DNA of 64,000 bases, taken from Clostridia bacterium (GTDB lineage: Bacteria; Bacillota; Clostridia; Oscillospirales; Acutalibacteraceae). The notes under the pieces were generated by a model. That model searched no databases. It worked only from the letters and a program-made list of their open reading frames with translations, and was not told the DNA's origin. Made by a program: the position numbers and the translations under genes. Every line of letters starts with the position of its first letter. Position 1 is the stretch's first letter. The DNA lies in NCBI GenBank assembly GCA_017550625.1, contig JAFZOL010000045.1, forward strand, positions 1-64,000. Reading direction: 5' to 3'. Positions 43,793 through 52,455 of the stretch are shown here, in pieces.

Positions 43793-45883
43793 ATGGATCC
43801 GAAATACGAACCGCTGTTCCGGCCGTGGAAGGTCGGTAACGTCGAGATCAGGAACCGCGTGGTCATGCTGCCGATGGAGGGCACCAACATGATCCAGTGG
43901 GAGGCAAAAACCGGCTTCGTGAAGGGCATCGACGCCTTTTACCGCGACCGGAAGGATAACGAGATCGGCCTGTTCATCCCGGGCCTCATCCCGCTCGTCA
44001 GCATCGTGGGGCAGAAGTGGGTGTATAAGCACCCCGAGGTATTCGAGCCCGTGAAGCCCGTGGTGAAAGAAATCCACGAAAGCGGCGCGAAGATCTTTTT
44101 CCAATTAAGCGCCGGCGCCGGCAGGTCGATGATCCTGCCGCCGCTATTGCGCCCGTTCATCAAAAAGGGGGCGCTGAGGACCCTCGCGTCGCCCCTCATC
44201 ATGAGCAAATGGTGGTGGTCCGCCCCGGACCCGGACGAGCCGAACGTGTGGGATACGGACGTCACGATGGGCCACTTCACCGAAAAGATGATCAAAAAGT
44301 TCGTCTACGCCTTCGGGCAGACCGCGAAGCTCTGCAAGGACGCGGGCGTGGACGGCGTTGAGATCCACGCGGTGCACGAGGGGTACCTATTGGACCAGTT
44401 CGCGATGCCCTACACGAACCACCGGCAGGACGCCTACGGCGGCAGCCTTGAGAACCGCCTGAGGTTCGCGTGCGAGATCGTGCGCGAGATCAAAAAGGTG
44501 TGCGGCGGCGACTATCCCGTGTCGCTCAGGTACTCCGTTCGCTCGATGACGCGCGGCTTCAACCAAGGCGCGGTGCCGGGCGAAACGTTTGCCGAGGTCG
44601 GGCGCACGATGGAGGAATCCGAAAAAGCCGTGCGCATCCTCGAGGAGGCGGGCTACGACCTCTTCAACTGCGACAACGGCACCTACGACGCGTGGTACTG
44701 GGCGCACCCGCCGGTCTACGCCCCGCTGAACCTGAACCTCGAATACGTGGAGCACATCAAGCAGTTCACGTCCAAACCGGTCGTCTGCGCCGGGCGCATG
44801 CAGCCCGACGCCGCGGCGGCCTCCATCGCCGCCGGAAAGATCGACGCGATGGGCGTCGGACGCCAGCTTTTGTGCGACCCCGCGTTCATCACGAAGATCA
44901 AAGAGGGCCGCCTTGCCGACGTGCGCCCCTGCATCGCCTGCCACGGCGCGTGCCTGCCGTTCAACGGCCTGAACGGCCGCGGTACCGACATCGACCCCAT
45001 GCACGTCGAAATGGGGCGCTGCGTGCTGAACCCTTGGACCAACAACGAGACCCGCTATTCCACCGCCCCCGTTGCGCATCCGAAAACCGTCGCCGTGATC
45101 GGCGGCGGCATCGGCGGCATGGAGACGGCGATCCAGGCGTCCGCCCGCGGGCACAAGGTGGACCTCTATGAAAAGACCGGCCGTCTCGGCGGCGTGTTCA
45201 ACGCGGCGGCCGCCATGTCGTTCAAGGAGAAGGATAAAGAGCTGCTCGTCTGGTATGAGAAGAAGCTCGCCGAAAGCGGCGCGGCGGTGCACCTGAACAC
45301 CGAGGTGACGGATCTTTCTTCTCTCAACGCGGACGTGATCGTCCTGGCGACCGGCGCGACCGCGAAGACCCTGAAGATCCCCGGCGCGGAGCGCGCGATC
45401 ACGGCGACCGAATTCCTGAACGGCGAAAAAGAGGTCGGCGAAAACGTGGTGATCGTGGGCGGCGGCCTCACCGGCTGCGAGATCGCCTACGAGCTCGCTT
45501 TGCAAGGAAAACACCCGTCCGTTATCGAGATGACGCCGTATCTCGTCGGCGCGAAGGGCATCTGTATGGCCAACTCAACGATGCTGAGAGAGCTCCTCCG
45601 CTTCCACAACGTGCCGGCGTACCTCAACGCCGTGACCGAGGCGATCACCGACGAGGGCGTGGTTGTTTCCACGCCCGAGGGGAGAAAAACCGTGCCCGCA
45701 GACTCGGTGATCCTGTCCGTCGGCTACACGCCCGACACACGCTTTTCGGACCTCAAAAACGCGAAAAAACGCGCCCCCGGCGCGCCCGAGATCTATTTTG
45801 TCGGCGACTGCGACAAGGTCGGCAGCCTCAAGACCGTGATCAAACAGGCCTACGAGCTCGTGCAGACGATCTCATATTCGTAA
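43793..45883 (+). CDS. NADH:flavin oxidoreductase, 2,4-dienoyl-CoA reductase/BaiCD-like
   Basis: 696 aa from the ATG at 43793, 8 bases after GGAGG; a TTG at 43781 overlaps that site. An old-yellow-enzyme barrel (NRVVMLPMEG, VDGVEIHAVHEGYLLDQF, YGGSLENR, MGVGRQLLCDP) is followed by an iron-sulfur cluster site CIACHGAC with a fourth Cys in RCVLNPW, then two Rossmann domains (IGGGIGGMETA and VGGGLTGCEIA) for FAD and NADH. This is the FMN, 4Fe-4S, FAD layout of dienoyl-CoA and bile-acid enone reductases. The substrate is an alpha,beta-unsaturated carbonyl compound. Cytosolic. Confidence 0.9.
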   Translation: MDPKYEPLFRPWKVGNVEIRNRVVMLPMEGTNMIQWEAKTGFVKGIDAFYRDRKDNEIGLFIPGLIPLVSIVGQKWVYKHPEVFEPVKPVVKEIHESGAKIFFQLSAGAGRSMILPPLLRPFIKKGALRTLASPLIMSKWWWSAPDPDEPNVWDTDVTMGHFTEKMIKKFVYAFGQTAKLCKDAGVDGVEIHAVHEGYLLDQFAMPYTNHRQDAYGGSLENRLRFACEIVREIKKVCGGDYPVSLRYSVRSMTRGFNQGAVPGETFAEVGRTMEESEKAVRILEEAGYDLFNCDNGTYDAWYWAHPPVYAPLNLNLEYVEHIKQFTSKPVVCAGRMQPDAAAASIAAGKIDAMGVGRQLLCDPAFITKIKEGRLADVRPCIACHGACLPFNGLNGRGTDIDPMHVEMGRCVLNPWTNNETRYSTAPVAHPKTVAVIGGGIGGMETAIQASARGHKVDLYEKTGRLGGVFNAAAAMSFKEKDKELLVWYEKKLAESGAAVHLNTEVTDLSSLNADVIVLATGATAKTLKIPGAERAITATEFLNGEKEVGENVVIVGGGLTGCEIAYELALQGKHPSVIEMTPYLVGAKGICMANSTMLRELLRFHNVPAYLNAVTEAITDEGVVVSTPEGRKTVPADSVILSVGYTPDTRFSDLKNAKKRAPGAPEIYFVGDCDKVGSLKTVIKQAYELVQTISYS

Positions 45884-45889
45884 AAGCAC

Positions 45890-45933
45890 AAAAAAAGGCC
45901 CCGCCCGCGGAGCGACATTACTTCGCGGGCGGG
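45890..45933 (-). terminator. Bidirectional terminator
   Basis: CCCGCCCGCG/CGCGGGCGGG stem with a 14-base loop and a run of A on the plus side, so it works best for the minus-strand gene at 45976 and also ends the reductase operon. Confidence 0.7.
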
Positions 45934-45975
45934 ATTCGGTTTTCCCGGATTTTTGCTGTAAAAATATAACGAGGT

Positions 45976-46419
45976 TTACATTTGCGAGGCAATTGCGCCG
46001 ATAAAGATTCCGATAAGAATCGCTGCACCTGCGAACAACAACGCCGCGGTGCCGAACCCTTTTGCCTTTTTTGCCTTGTTTTCCGCAACCTGATACTCGG
46101 CAATATCCGCCGGTGTTGCGTTGCTGATATCAACAGGCTGAAGCTTTTTTCCCATACTCAAACTGACAAGCGCAAATATGAAACCGATTCCCAAGCAAAG
46201 GACAAGCCCTATGATAGATAATGTATATACCGGTTTCACAGCCTCAGCGTATTCTCTGATTTGCGGATACACTGCGGAATGTTCAGAATAAACAGGATTT
46301 GATCTTGCGGTATAAACCGGATTGCCGGTTTCACGGCTGATCGGGTAACCGCAGGTCGGACAGGCCATCGCCTTATCGCTGACAAGATTATTGCATTCCG
46401 GACATCTGATCATTGACAT
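45976..46419 (-). CDS. Zinc-ribbon membrane protein
   Basis: 147 aa. An N-terminal zinc ribbon (RCPECNNL, CPTCGYPI) precedes a 40-residue linker and two membrane segments (TLSIIGLVLCLGIGFIFALVSLSMG and AALLFAGAAILIGIFIGAIAS). This zinc-ribbon plus transmembrane design is common in Firmicutes; function is not known. GGAGG stands 9 bases before the first ATG. Composition is more AT-rich than most genes here. Confidence 0.7.
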   Translation of the reverse strand: MSMIRCPECNNLVSDKAMACPTCGYPISRETGNPVYTARSNPVYSEHSAVYPQIREYAEAVKPVYTLSIIGLVLCLGIGFIFALVSLSMGKKLQPVDISNATPADIAEYQVAENKAKKAKGFGTAALLFAGAAILIGIFIGAIASQM

Positions 46420-46469
46420 GGTTATTAACCTCCGTATTTATTTTTATTCAAATATTATTTGCCTTATTC

Positions 46470-46498
46470 AATATACCATACGAACCCGCGTTTTACAA
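46470..46498 (-). promoter_or_regulatory. Promoter, TTGTAA-N17-TATATT
   Basis: Hexamers at 46493-46498 and 46470-46475, upstream of the zinc-ribbon membrane protein. Confidence 0.6.
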
Positions 46499-46545
46499 GC
46501 TTTTTTCGTTGATCACCCGAAAAGCTTTCTTTTTTTATCGAAAAA

Positions 46546-46584
46546 CCTTTACTTTTTCACAAAATGTGATATAATAAGTAAAGG
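46546..46584 (+). promoter_or_regulatory. Promoter with palindromic operator ahead of the HTH-Fic gene
   Basis: TATAAT at 46570-46575 with TTTACT at 46548-46553 (16-bp spacing). Perfect 9-bp arms CCTTTACTT (46546-46554) and AAGTAAAGG (46576-46584) bracket the -35 and the start site, and a TCACA/TGTGA pair (46557-46569) lies between. This is the layout of a self-repressed promoter, probably bound by the HTH of the Fic protein. Confidence 0.65.
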
Positions 46585-46599
46585 AAGAAGGCGGATATT

Positions 46600-47511
46600 A
46601 TGATTTCTTACGCGTCGCTCGAGAAAAAGCTCGGCGAACAGGGGTTGACGAAAACCGCGCTCGCGAAAAAACTCGGCATCTCGTCGCGCACCGTTGCCAA
46701 GATCGGCAGGGGCGAAAAGATCGCCGACCGCGTGCTGCAGAAAATCGCGGCATATCTTGGCTGCGGCGCCGAAGAGCTTTGCCGCGAGATCTCTGAAAAC
46801 GCGCTGCTGCAGACGCTCAGAGACGAAAAAAGCGTGCGCCTGTCCGGCGGCTTGTATCACGAGCTGCAGGTGCGCATGACCTATAACTCCAACCATATCG
46901 AGGGCAGCCGACTCAGCGAGGACCAGACGCGGCTCATCTTCGAGACCAACACCGTCGACGTCGGCGAGGGGCTGCCCGTGGACGATATTATCGAAACGGT
47001 CAACCATTTCCGCGCGATCGACTACGTGATCGACTGCGCCGAGGAACCTCTCACGGAGCACACGGTCAAAGAGCTGCACCGCATTCTGAAGCAGGGCACG
47101 AAAGACTCGACGCTTTCGTGGTTCGCCGTGGGCGATTACAAAAAAAGGACCAACACGGTCGGCGGGCGCGAGACTGTGAAGCCGAAGGACGTGCCCGCGC
47201 GTATGGCGGCGCTGCTTTCGGACTACGCCGCGAAGGACCCCGTGACGCTGCAGGACGTGATCCGGTTCCACGTCGCGTTCGAGCGCATCCATCCGTTTCA
47301 GGACGGCAACGGCAGAGTCGGCAGACTGATCGCGCTCAAGGAATGCCTTCGCTTCGGGATCGTGCCGTTTATCATTGAGGACGAAAAAAAGCTGTATTAC
47401 TACCGCGGACTCGCCGAGTTCGATCGGGAAGAGGGCTATCTGACCGACACCTGCCTCGACGGACAGGATACATTCAGAAAACTCATGGAGATGTTCGATA
47501 TCCGACCCTGA
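46600..47511 (+). CDS. HTH-Fic protein (AMP transferase)
   Basis: 303 aa, cytosolic. Residues 1-62 are an XRE-like helix-turn-helix (LTKTALAKKLGISSRTVAKIGRG). Residues 90-290 are a Fic domain with the catalytic loop HPFQDGNGRVGR (His231 to Arg242). An inhibitory helix motif Ser97-x3-Glu101-Gly102 (SNHIEG) lies before the core, which matches class II Fic proteins that hold themselves inactive. Fic enzymes add AMP to Ser, Thr or Tyr of target proteins. The fused DNA-binding domain and the palindrome over its promoter suggest autoregulation. A good AAGGAAGAAGG site precedes the ATG. Confidence 0.9.
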   Translation: MISYASLEKKLGEQGLTKTALAKKLGISSRTVAKIGRGEKIADRVLQKIAAYLGCGAEELCREISENALLQTLRDEKSVRLSGGLYHELQVRMTYNSNHIEGSRLSEDQTRLIFETNTVDVGEGLPVDDIIETVNHFRAIDYVIDCAEEPLTEHTVKELHRILKQGTKDSTLSWFAVGDYKKRTNTVGGRETVKPKDVPARMAALLSDYAAKDPVTLQDVIRFHVAFERIHPFQDGNGRVGRLIALKECLRFGIVPFIIEDEKKLYYYRGLAEFDREEGYLTDTCLDGQDTFRKLMEMFDIRP

Positions 47512-47560
47512 GCCACGCTGCGTTCCCCGCGTATTCTGATCACAGGAAAGGACGGTTCTT

Positions 47561-48793
47561 ATGAACGCCAAAAAGCTCCTCGCGCTCTTTTTATCCGCAA
47601 TGCTCTGTCTCAGCGCCCTGCCGCTGTCGGCCGCCTCGGCGGCGGACCCGGCGTGGGAGAAGCTCCGAATGGAGATCGAAACCTATAACTATATCATCGG
47701 CGCGAACGACATCGGCCCGGGCTATCACTTCACCGACGCCGACCCCGTGCTGGAGGCCGCCGACCGCATCCTCGCGTGGGGCTCCAACATGGTCAAGTTC
47801 ACCGCGGGCAGCAACCCCGGGCGGGTGTTCGAGGTGCTCGGGGGGCGCGATTTCGACTACGTGTTCGTCTGGTTCCGCTCGGGCGCGCCGTTCCTCGACG
47901 GCTACAGCGACGAAGAGGCGCAGGCGGATTACGACGCGTTCTACGCCCTCACCGCGCGGCTGCTAAGAACCTACAACGGCACGGGCAAGACGTTTTATCT
48001 CGGCCACTGGGAGGGCGACTGGTATTATCTCGACGGCTACGACACGGGCAAACAAAAGGTGGACGACGTCGCCACCGAGGGCATGATTGCGTGGATCAAC
48101 ACCCGCCAGAGAGCCGTGGACGACGCCAAGCGCGACGTCCCGCACGCGGACGTGGATGTTTGGAACTATCTCGAGGTCAACCGCCCCACCGACGCGATGA
48201 ACAAGGGCTATGACCGCGTGGTCAACCGCGTGCTGCCCTACACGAACGTGGACTACGTCTCCTATTCCGCCTACGACTCGAAGGGCGGCTCCACCCGCGC
48301 GATCAAAAAGGTGATCGATTACATCTACGAAAACCTGCCCGAAAAGAGCGGCGTCCCTCAGCCCCGCGTGTTCGTCGGCGAGATCGCCGAGCCCGCCTCG
48401 AGCTACGATTACAATGACCTTCGTCACTGCGAGGGGAACCTCAGGCTCATGGTCAAATACCTCAGCTGCGACGTGCGCTTCTGCCTTTACTGGGAGATGT
48501 ACTGCAACGGCACCACCGACGACGGCAGGTCGAAGGGCTTCTGGCTCGTCGATTCCGACGGGAATGAAACGCTGCTCTACAAAAAGCTGCAGCGCGTGTT
48601 TTCTGACGGCAGGGAATATGTGGAGCGCTTCGCCGAACGAAACGGCCGCGTGCCCACCGAGCGCGAATACCGCGCCTTTCTCCTCAGCCACCCGGCGTTC
48701 GCCGCCGCCCGCGTCGGCGTGTTCTTCGAGGACCTCGTTTATCCGTTCAAGCAGCTCGTCAAAAAGCTCGGCGACCTGTTCCAAACGGCGTGA
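47561..48793 (+). CDS. Secreted glycosidase-like TIM-barrel protein
   Basis: 410 aa. A signal peptide (cleavage near SAASAA) precedes a single barrel-like domain with ETYNYIIGANDIGPGYHFTD, FYLGHWEGDWYYLDGYD, WNYLEVNRPTDA and FVGEIAEPAS. The Glu residues at the ends of strands (LEVN, GEIAEP) are placed like the acid/base and nucleophile of clan GH-A enzymes. Family not assigned. The C-terminus ends in an aromatic, basic amphipathic helix (VGVFFEDLVYPFKQLVKKLG). It lies 49 bases after the HTH-Fic gene with its own ribosome site; whether it shares that promoter is unclear. Confidence 0.68.
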   Translation: MNAKKLLALFLSAMLCLSALPLSAASAADPAWEKLRMEIETYNYIIGANDIGPGYHFTDADPVLEAADRILAWGSNMVKFTAGSNPGRVFEVLGGRDFDYVFVWFRSGAPFLDGYSDEEAQADYDAFYALTARLLRTYNGTGKTFYLGHWEGDWYYLDGYDTGKQKVDDVATEGMIAWINTRQRAVDDAKRDVPHADVDVWNYLEVNRPTDAMNKGYDRVVNRVLPYTNVDYVSYSAYDSKGGSTRAIKKVIDYIYENLPEKSGVPQPRVFVGEIAEPASSYDYNDLRHCEGNLRLMVKYLSCDVRFCLYWEMYCNGTTDDGRSKGFWLVDSDGNETLLYKKLQRVFSDGREYVERFAERNGRVPTEREYRAFLLSHPAFAAARVGVFFEDLVYPFKQLVKKLGDLFQTA

Positions 48794-48812
48794 CACGGGG
48801 CATCCATACACA

Positions 48813-48846
48813 GAAAAAACCGGCCTTGTGACGGCCGGTTTTTTTA
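48813..48846 (+). terminator. Intrinsic terminator
   Basis: AACCGGCC/GGCCGGTT stem followed by seven T. Confidence 0.85.
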
Positions 48847-48857
48847 TCCGATTCCCC

Positions 48858-48886
48858 TTGTCTTTTCTCGCGGGATACGGTATAAT
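48858..48886 (+). promoter_or_regulatory. Promoter, TTGTCT-N17-TATAAT
   Basis: Hexamers at 48858-48863 and 48881-48886, ahead of the alkaline phosphatase gene. No Pho box was recognised. Confidence 0.75.
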
Positions 48887-48916
48887 AAAACCATAATTTC
48901 CGATGGAGGCATGAAC

Positions 48917-50080
48917 ATGAAAAAAAGACGCTTCTTATCCCTGCTGCTGGCGCTGGCGCTGACCGTCGCCCTCGTTTCGCCCGCGTTCGCGGCAACGTCC
49001 CGCCCGGGGGCGTTCAAAAACGTGATCTTCATGATCGGCGACGGCATGGGCGAGAACCACCTGCTGCTCGCCGAGGCCGAGGGGCGCGACCTTTATATGA
49101 CCGCCAACGCCGACTGCCGCGGCCAGTCGAAGACCCGCTCGCTGTCGGATAAGGTCACCGACTCCGCCGCGGGCGCCACGGCCCTGTCGTGCGGCGTGCG
49201 CACCACGAACCGGTACGTCGGCACCTATTCGATCGACCCCTCGGGCGTGATCATCCGGCCGAAGAACGTCACCGAGATCGCGATGGCGCACGGCATGAAG
49301 ACCGGCGTCGTGACCACCGATTCCACGGCGGGCGCCACCCCCGCGGGCTATTCCGCCCACGTAAAGGACCGCGACATGGCTGCCGAGATCACCGAACAGC
49401 AGCTTTCGTCCGGCATCGACCTCATCTGGGGCGCCACGGCGGGGCAGACCGACCGCGAATCGGTCGAGGCCGCGGGCCTCGTTTACGTTGAAACGCGCAC
49501 CGAGCTGGAGGCCCTTGAGCCCGGCAAAAAGAGCTTCGCCCAGTTTTCGGGCAGCTTCTGGCGGCCTCAGCTTCCCGAGAGCGATAACCTGCCCACCCTC
49601 GGGCAGATGACTGCCAAGGCGATCGAGCTGCTGGACGCCGATAATGAAAACGGCTTTTTCCTGATGGTCGAGGGCGCGCACATCGACAAGAATTCGCACG
49701 CCACCGCCGAGGGCAACGACTATCCCGACAAGCATACGCGCGTGGTGGACGCCGTGCTCGCCTTTGACGACGCGATCAGGACCGCCGTGGAGTTCGCCCG
49801 CGCCGACGGCGAGACGCTCGTGGTCGTCACCGCCGACCACGAGACCGGCGACCTCTATATGGACAACGGCGTTTACACCTTCCATTCGGGCTCGCACACC
49901 GGGGCGAACGTGCCGCTTCTCGTCTACGGCTGCACCGATTTCGTGAAGAACGGTCAGGCCGTCGCGAACCGGACGATCCCCGCCCGCGTGGCCGAAAAGC
50001 TCGGCTGGAGGGGCGCCGAGCTCCCCGCCGCCACCCTCGGCACCTTCTTCGAGAAGCTCAGAAAGTTCTTCTCCCGATAA
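48917..50080 (+). CDS. phoA: Secreted alkaline phosphatase
   Basis: 387 aa from the ATG at 48917, 7 bases after GGAGG; the ATG at 48911 is only 1 base away from that site. After a signal peptide (cleavage at AFAA) the PhoA-family residues are clear: Asp42 in GDGMG, nucleophile Ser83 in TDSAAGATAL, metal ligands in EGAHIDKNSHA and ADHETGD, and a late His in HSGSHTGANVP. It releases phosphate from monoesters outside the cell. The C-terminus ends with an amphipathic helix (LGTFFEKLRKFFSR). Single gene with its own promoter and terminator. Confidence 0.92.
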   Translation: MKKRRFLSLLLALALTVALVSPAFAATSRPGAFKNVIFMIGDGMGENHLLLAEAEGRDLYMTANADCRGQSKTRSLSDKVTDSAAGATALSCGVRTTNRYVGTYSIDPSGVIIRPKNVTEIAMAHGMKTGVVTTDSTAGATPAGYSAHVKDRDMAAEITEQQLSSGIDLIWGATAGQTDRESVEAAGLVYVETRTELEALEPGKKSFAQFSGSFWRPQLPESDNLPTLGQMTAKAIELLDADNENGFFLMVEGAHIDKNSHATAEGNDYPDKHTRVVDAVLAFDDAIRTAVEFARADGETLVVVTADHETGDLYMDNGVYTFHSGSHTGANVPLLVYGCTDFVKNGQAVANRTIPARVAEKLGWRGAELPAATLGTFFEKLRKFFSR

Positions 50081-50097
50081 ACCGGAAAGAAACACAA

Positions 50098-50135
50098 AAC
50101 CGCCTGCCGGGATCTCCGGCAGGCGGTTGTTTTTC
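50098..50135 (+). terminator. Intrinsic terminator
   Basis: AACCGCCTGCCGG/CCGGCAGGCGGTT hairpin followed by GTTTTT. Confidence 0.85.
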
Positions 50136-50162
50136 GGTTAATTAACAAAAGGCCTGATAGAA

Positions 50163-50442
50163 GGGCGGTGCAGATTAGGGATAGTATAGGTTTTTCGCCG
50201 CTCTTTCCCGCCCGAACTGCCCGTCCGGCAGGGGATATCCGCCAGGATTATCCCCTGCCGTTCAGATTGTTCGGACGAAAAATAGCTGGCGAGAAAACTA
50301 CTTCGCACCGCAGAGGATGCAATTTTTGTGAAAGACAAGGCGCAGGGGTCGGATAATCCTGACGGATATCCGACCCCTGCAACGCTGTATTTCGCAAATA
50401 AGTGCGCCTCTGCGGCTATATTATCCCTAATCTGCGCCGCCC
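50163..50442. mobile_element. MITE-like element with 27-bp terminal inverted repeats
   Basis: 280 bases bounded by inverted repeats at 50163-50189 and 50416-50442 (25 of 27 match). Inside are two long hairpins (50227-50259 and 50342-50380) whose loops share CC(A/T)GGATTATCC-type sequence, and a CCGCAGAGG/CCTCTGCGG pair. No coding capacity. Non-autonomous transposable element or structured repeat. Confidence 0.65.
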
Positions 50443-50485
50443 AAATCGGGAGTTGGCAGAGAATGAGAGAAATGGGAGTTTTAAT

Positions 50486-50680
50486 GAAGTCGGGCTTCGC
50501 CCTGATGAAGGCACTCGCTTCGCTCGTTCATGAAGACGGCGGCAAAAGCCGCCTAATGAAGCGAAGTCGCCCCGGTAAATCATTAGCTCCGAAGGAGCGT
50601 CTTCATTCCTTCATTAGCCCGCTTGCGGGCGACTTCATTGAAAATCACGGTGATTTGTTTCCAAATCACCGTGATTTTCT
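50486..50680. repeat. Array of small hairpins separated by ATGAAG/CTTCAT units
   Basis: Hairpins at 50492-50502, 50538-50553, 50586-50598, 50617-50630 and 50641-50678, with TAATGAAG or CTTCATTA between them in both orientations. It contains no gene. Lies at the 3' side of the GH42-like gene. Confidence 0.6.
50641..50678 (-). terminator. Hairpin likely ending the GH42-like transcript
   Basis: Perfect AAAATCACGGTGATTTG-type arms with a short loop, 20 bases after the stop on the minus strand, with T-rich flanks. Confidence 0.45.
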
Positions 50681-50698
50681 GCCAGGGGAGCGGCGGCG

Positions 50699-52402
50699 TC
50701 ACGCGGTCCCGATCCGGAACAGCGAGACTTCGCGCGCTTTCATCGGAACTGTCACGGTCTCGCCGGTGAGGGGCGGCCTGCCGTCGAAGAGGTCGGCAAG
50801 GGTGACTTTTTTCGGAAAACTGAGGGTCTTTTCGCCGGGCGTGAGCGCGCACACGGCAATAAACGCGGCGTTCACGTACACGATATCCCCCGCGTCGGCG
50901 TAGAGATGCACGCCCGCCTTTTGATAGAAAGCCCGGAGTTCTTCCGTGCCGAACACGGGCGTCTCAATCGAGTTTTTGAGGTAGGGGACGCCCGCGGCTT
51001 CGAGCGTGTGCACGGCGTGCGTGAGCGCGCCGCTGTCGCAGCCGACCGAAAACACGGCGGCCTTATATTTTGTTTTCACAGCGTCGAAATCCGAGAGGTC
51101 GTAGTAATCACAGGGCGCGCCCGCGAGGCCCAAAAACCGGCGCTGCTCGAACGCCGCGCCGCGAAGACTGTCGTCCCGCATGCGCGAAAACGAGGTCTCG
51201 TCCGTGAACACCGCGACCTCAGATACGCTCTCCCGGTGCGGGGCGGCGAGCGACGCTTCATAGATCTCCCGCATGCGGGCGAGCTCCTCCATGAGCCGTT
51301 TGTCCGCGTACCAGCCGCCCCACATGTCGAACCACCACGCCCCGTTCCCCATAATAAGCTGGCGGCAGAACGTCTTGCGCATCATATACCGGGTCATCTC
51401 CGGGTCGGCGGGCCCGCGCCAGACGGGGGCGCAAAGCGCCCCGCCGGGGTCGTAGGCGGGCGCGACCTCGTTCAAAAGCCGCGTCAGGTGCGTGCGGATA
51501 TCGCATTCCTGAAACGCAAGCTTGCCGTGCAGACGCACGGAGGCCGCCGGGAACATCTCGGTCCAGTCGGCGGCGGGGTCCCTGAGGCCCATATAGGAGT
51601 TCGGCGAGCAGATGAAGTCGATATCGGGGTTATTGAGCAGACGCCCCAGGGCGTGCGTGCCCCAGGCGGGGGACGTCACCTCGAGCGAATAGCCGTAAAA
51701 CACGCCTACCGGCGCGCCGCCGGTCTCCCGCTTGATCGTGCTCGCGAGGGGCGCGATATAGTGCGTCACCGCGTCGTTTCGGTAGAGAAGATAAGCGGTT
51801 TCCTCGGGTTCGCCCGCCGCGTTGCCGTTTTTAAGATACTCGCGAAAGCCTTTTTCGGCGGCGGGGCAGCGGATGTTACTGTCCATATCGAAATGGAACC
51901 ACTCCTCGGTCGCGCCGCCCGCGAGGTGGTACCCCGCGATGCGGGTTTCGAGCCCCCGTTCTTTTACGTGCGCGAGAAACAGGGTCAAAAGCCGCGCCGC
52001 CTCCGCCGCGGCCGCGGGGGAGCAGAGGGATTCGTGCGCTCCGGTCGCGTCGGCCTCTTCGGGGTGAGAATCGAGCCACCGGTCGGGCAGCGACACGTTC
52101 ACGCGCGGCAGCAAAAGGGCGTCGGGGCACACGCCGAGGATGCGCTCGACGGTCCCGTCAAACCCCGAAAAGTCGGGCGTCTCGCCGTCGAAGATCCCTT
52201 TGCCGAAGGGCATGAGCCCTTTTGTCATGCTGATGCTCTTGCCCGCGAACAGGACGGGCAGCGAGAACAGCCGGTACCCTGCCGCGGCGAAGTCCGCCCA
52301 GCGCCCGCGCTCGGGCAGATAGGTCATATAGGCGAACGCCGGCACGGGTTTGCCGTTTTCGCACAGCGCCGGCGCCCCGTCGCGCTCTTCAATGCGGAAC
52401 AT
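50699..52402 (-). CDS. GH42-like beta-galactosidase-type glycosidase
   Basis: 567 aa from the ATG at 52402, shortly after AAAGGGGGTGG. No signal peptide, so cytosolic. A TIM-barrel half (FAYMTYLPERGRWADFAAAGYRLFSLPVLFAG; AGYHLAGGATEEWFHFDMD) is followed by a Rossmann-like half (VGCDSGALTHAVHTLEAAGVPYLK) like the trimerisation domain of GH42, and a small beta domain at the end. GATEEW may hold the acid/base Glu and FQECDIRTH the nucleophile; I am not certain. Shorter than typical GH42 (about 650-700). It stands alone between two repeat islands. Confidence 0.65.
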   Translation of the reverse strand: MFRIEERDGAPALCENGKPVPAFAYMTYLPERGRWADFAAAGYRLFSLPVLFAGKSISMTKGLMPFGKGIFDGETPDFSGFDGTVERILGVCPDALLLPRVNVSLPDRWLDSHPEEADATGAHESLCSPAAAAEAARLLTLFLAHVKERGLETRIAGYHLAGGATEEWFHFDMDSNIRCPAAEKGFREYLKNGNAAGEPEETAYLLYRNDAVTHYIAPLASTIKRETGGAPVGVFYGYSLEVTSPAWGTHALGRLLNNPDIDFICSPNSYMGLRDPAADWTEMFPAASVRLHGKLAFQECDIRTHLTRLLNEVAPAYDPGGALCAPVWRGPADPEMTRYMMRKTFCRQLIMGNGAWWFDMWGGWYADKRLMEELARMREIYEASLAAPHRESVSEVAVFTDETSFSRMRDDSLRGAAFEQRRFLGLAGAPCDYYDLSDFDAVKTKYKAAVFSVGCDSGALTHAVHTLEAAGVPYLKNSIETPVFGTEELRAFYQKAGVHLYADAGDIVYVNAAFIAVCALTPGEKTLSFPKKVTLADLFDGRPPLTGETVTVPMKAREVSLFRIGTA

Positions 52403-52426
52403 GGGCCCACCCCCTTTCTGAGGTTT

Positions 52427-52455
52427 ATTGTAACATATGTGGGCCGGATTGGCAA
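52427..52455 (-). promoter_or_regulatory. Promoter, TTGCCA-N17-TACAAT
   Basis: Hexamers at 52450-52455 and 52427-52432, 25 bases before the GH42-like start. Confidence 0.7.

Noticed and set aside
44387-45514. 375-codon frame opposite the flavin oxidoreductase
   Set aside because: Antisense shadow of a gene with unmistakable FMN, iron-sulfur and FAD motifs.
50328-50903. 191-codon frame across the repeat region
   Set aside because: Crosses the MITE end and the hairpin array and enters the GH42-like gene in antisense; not protein-like.
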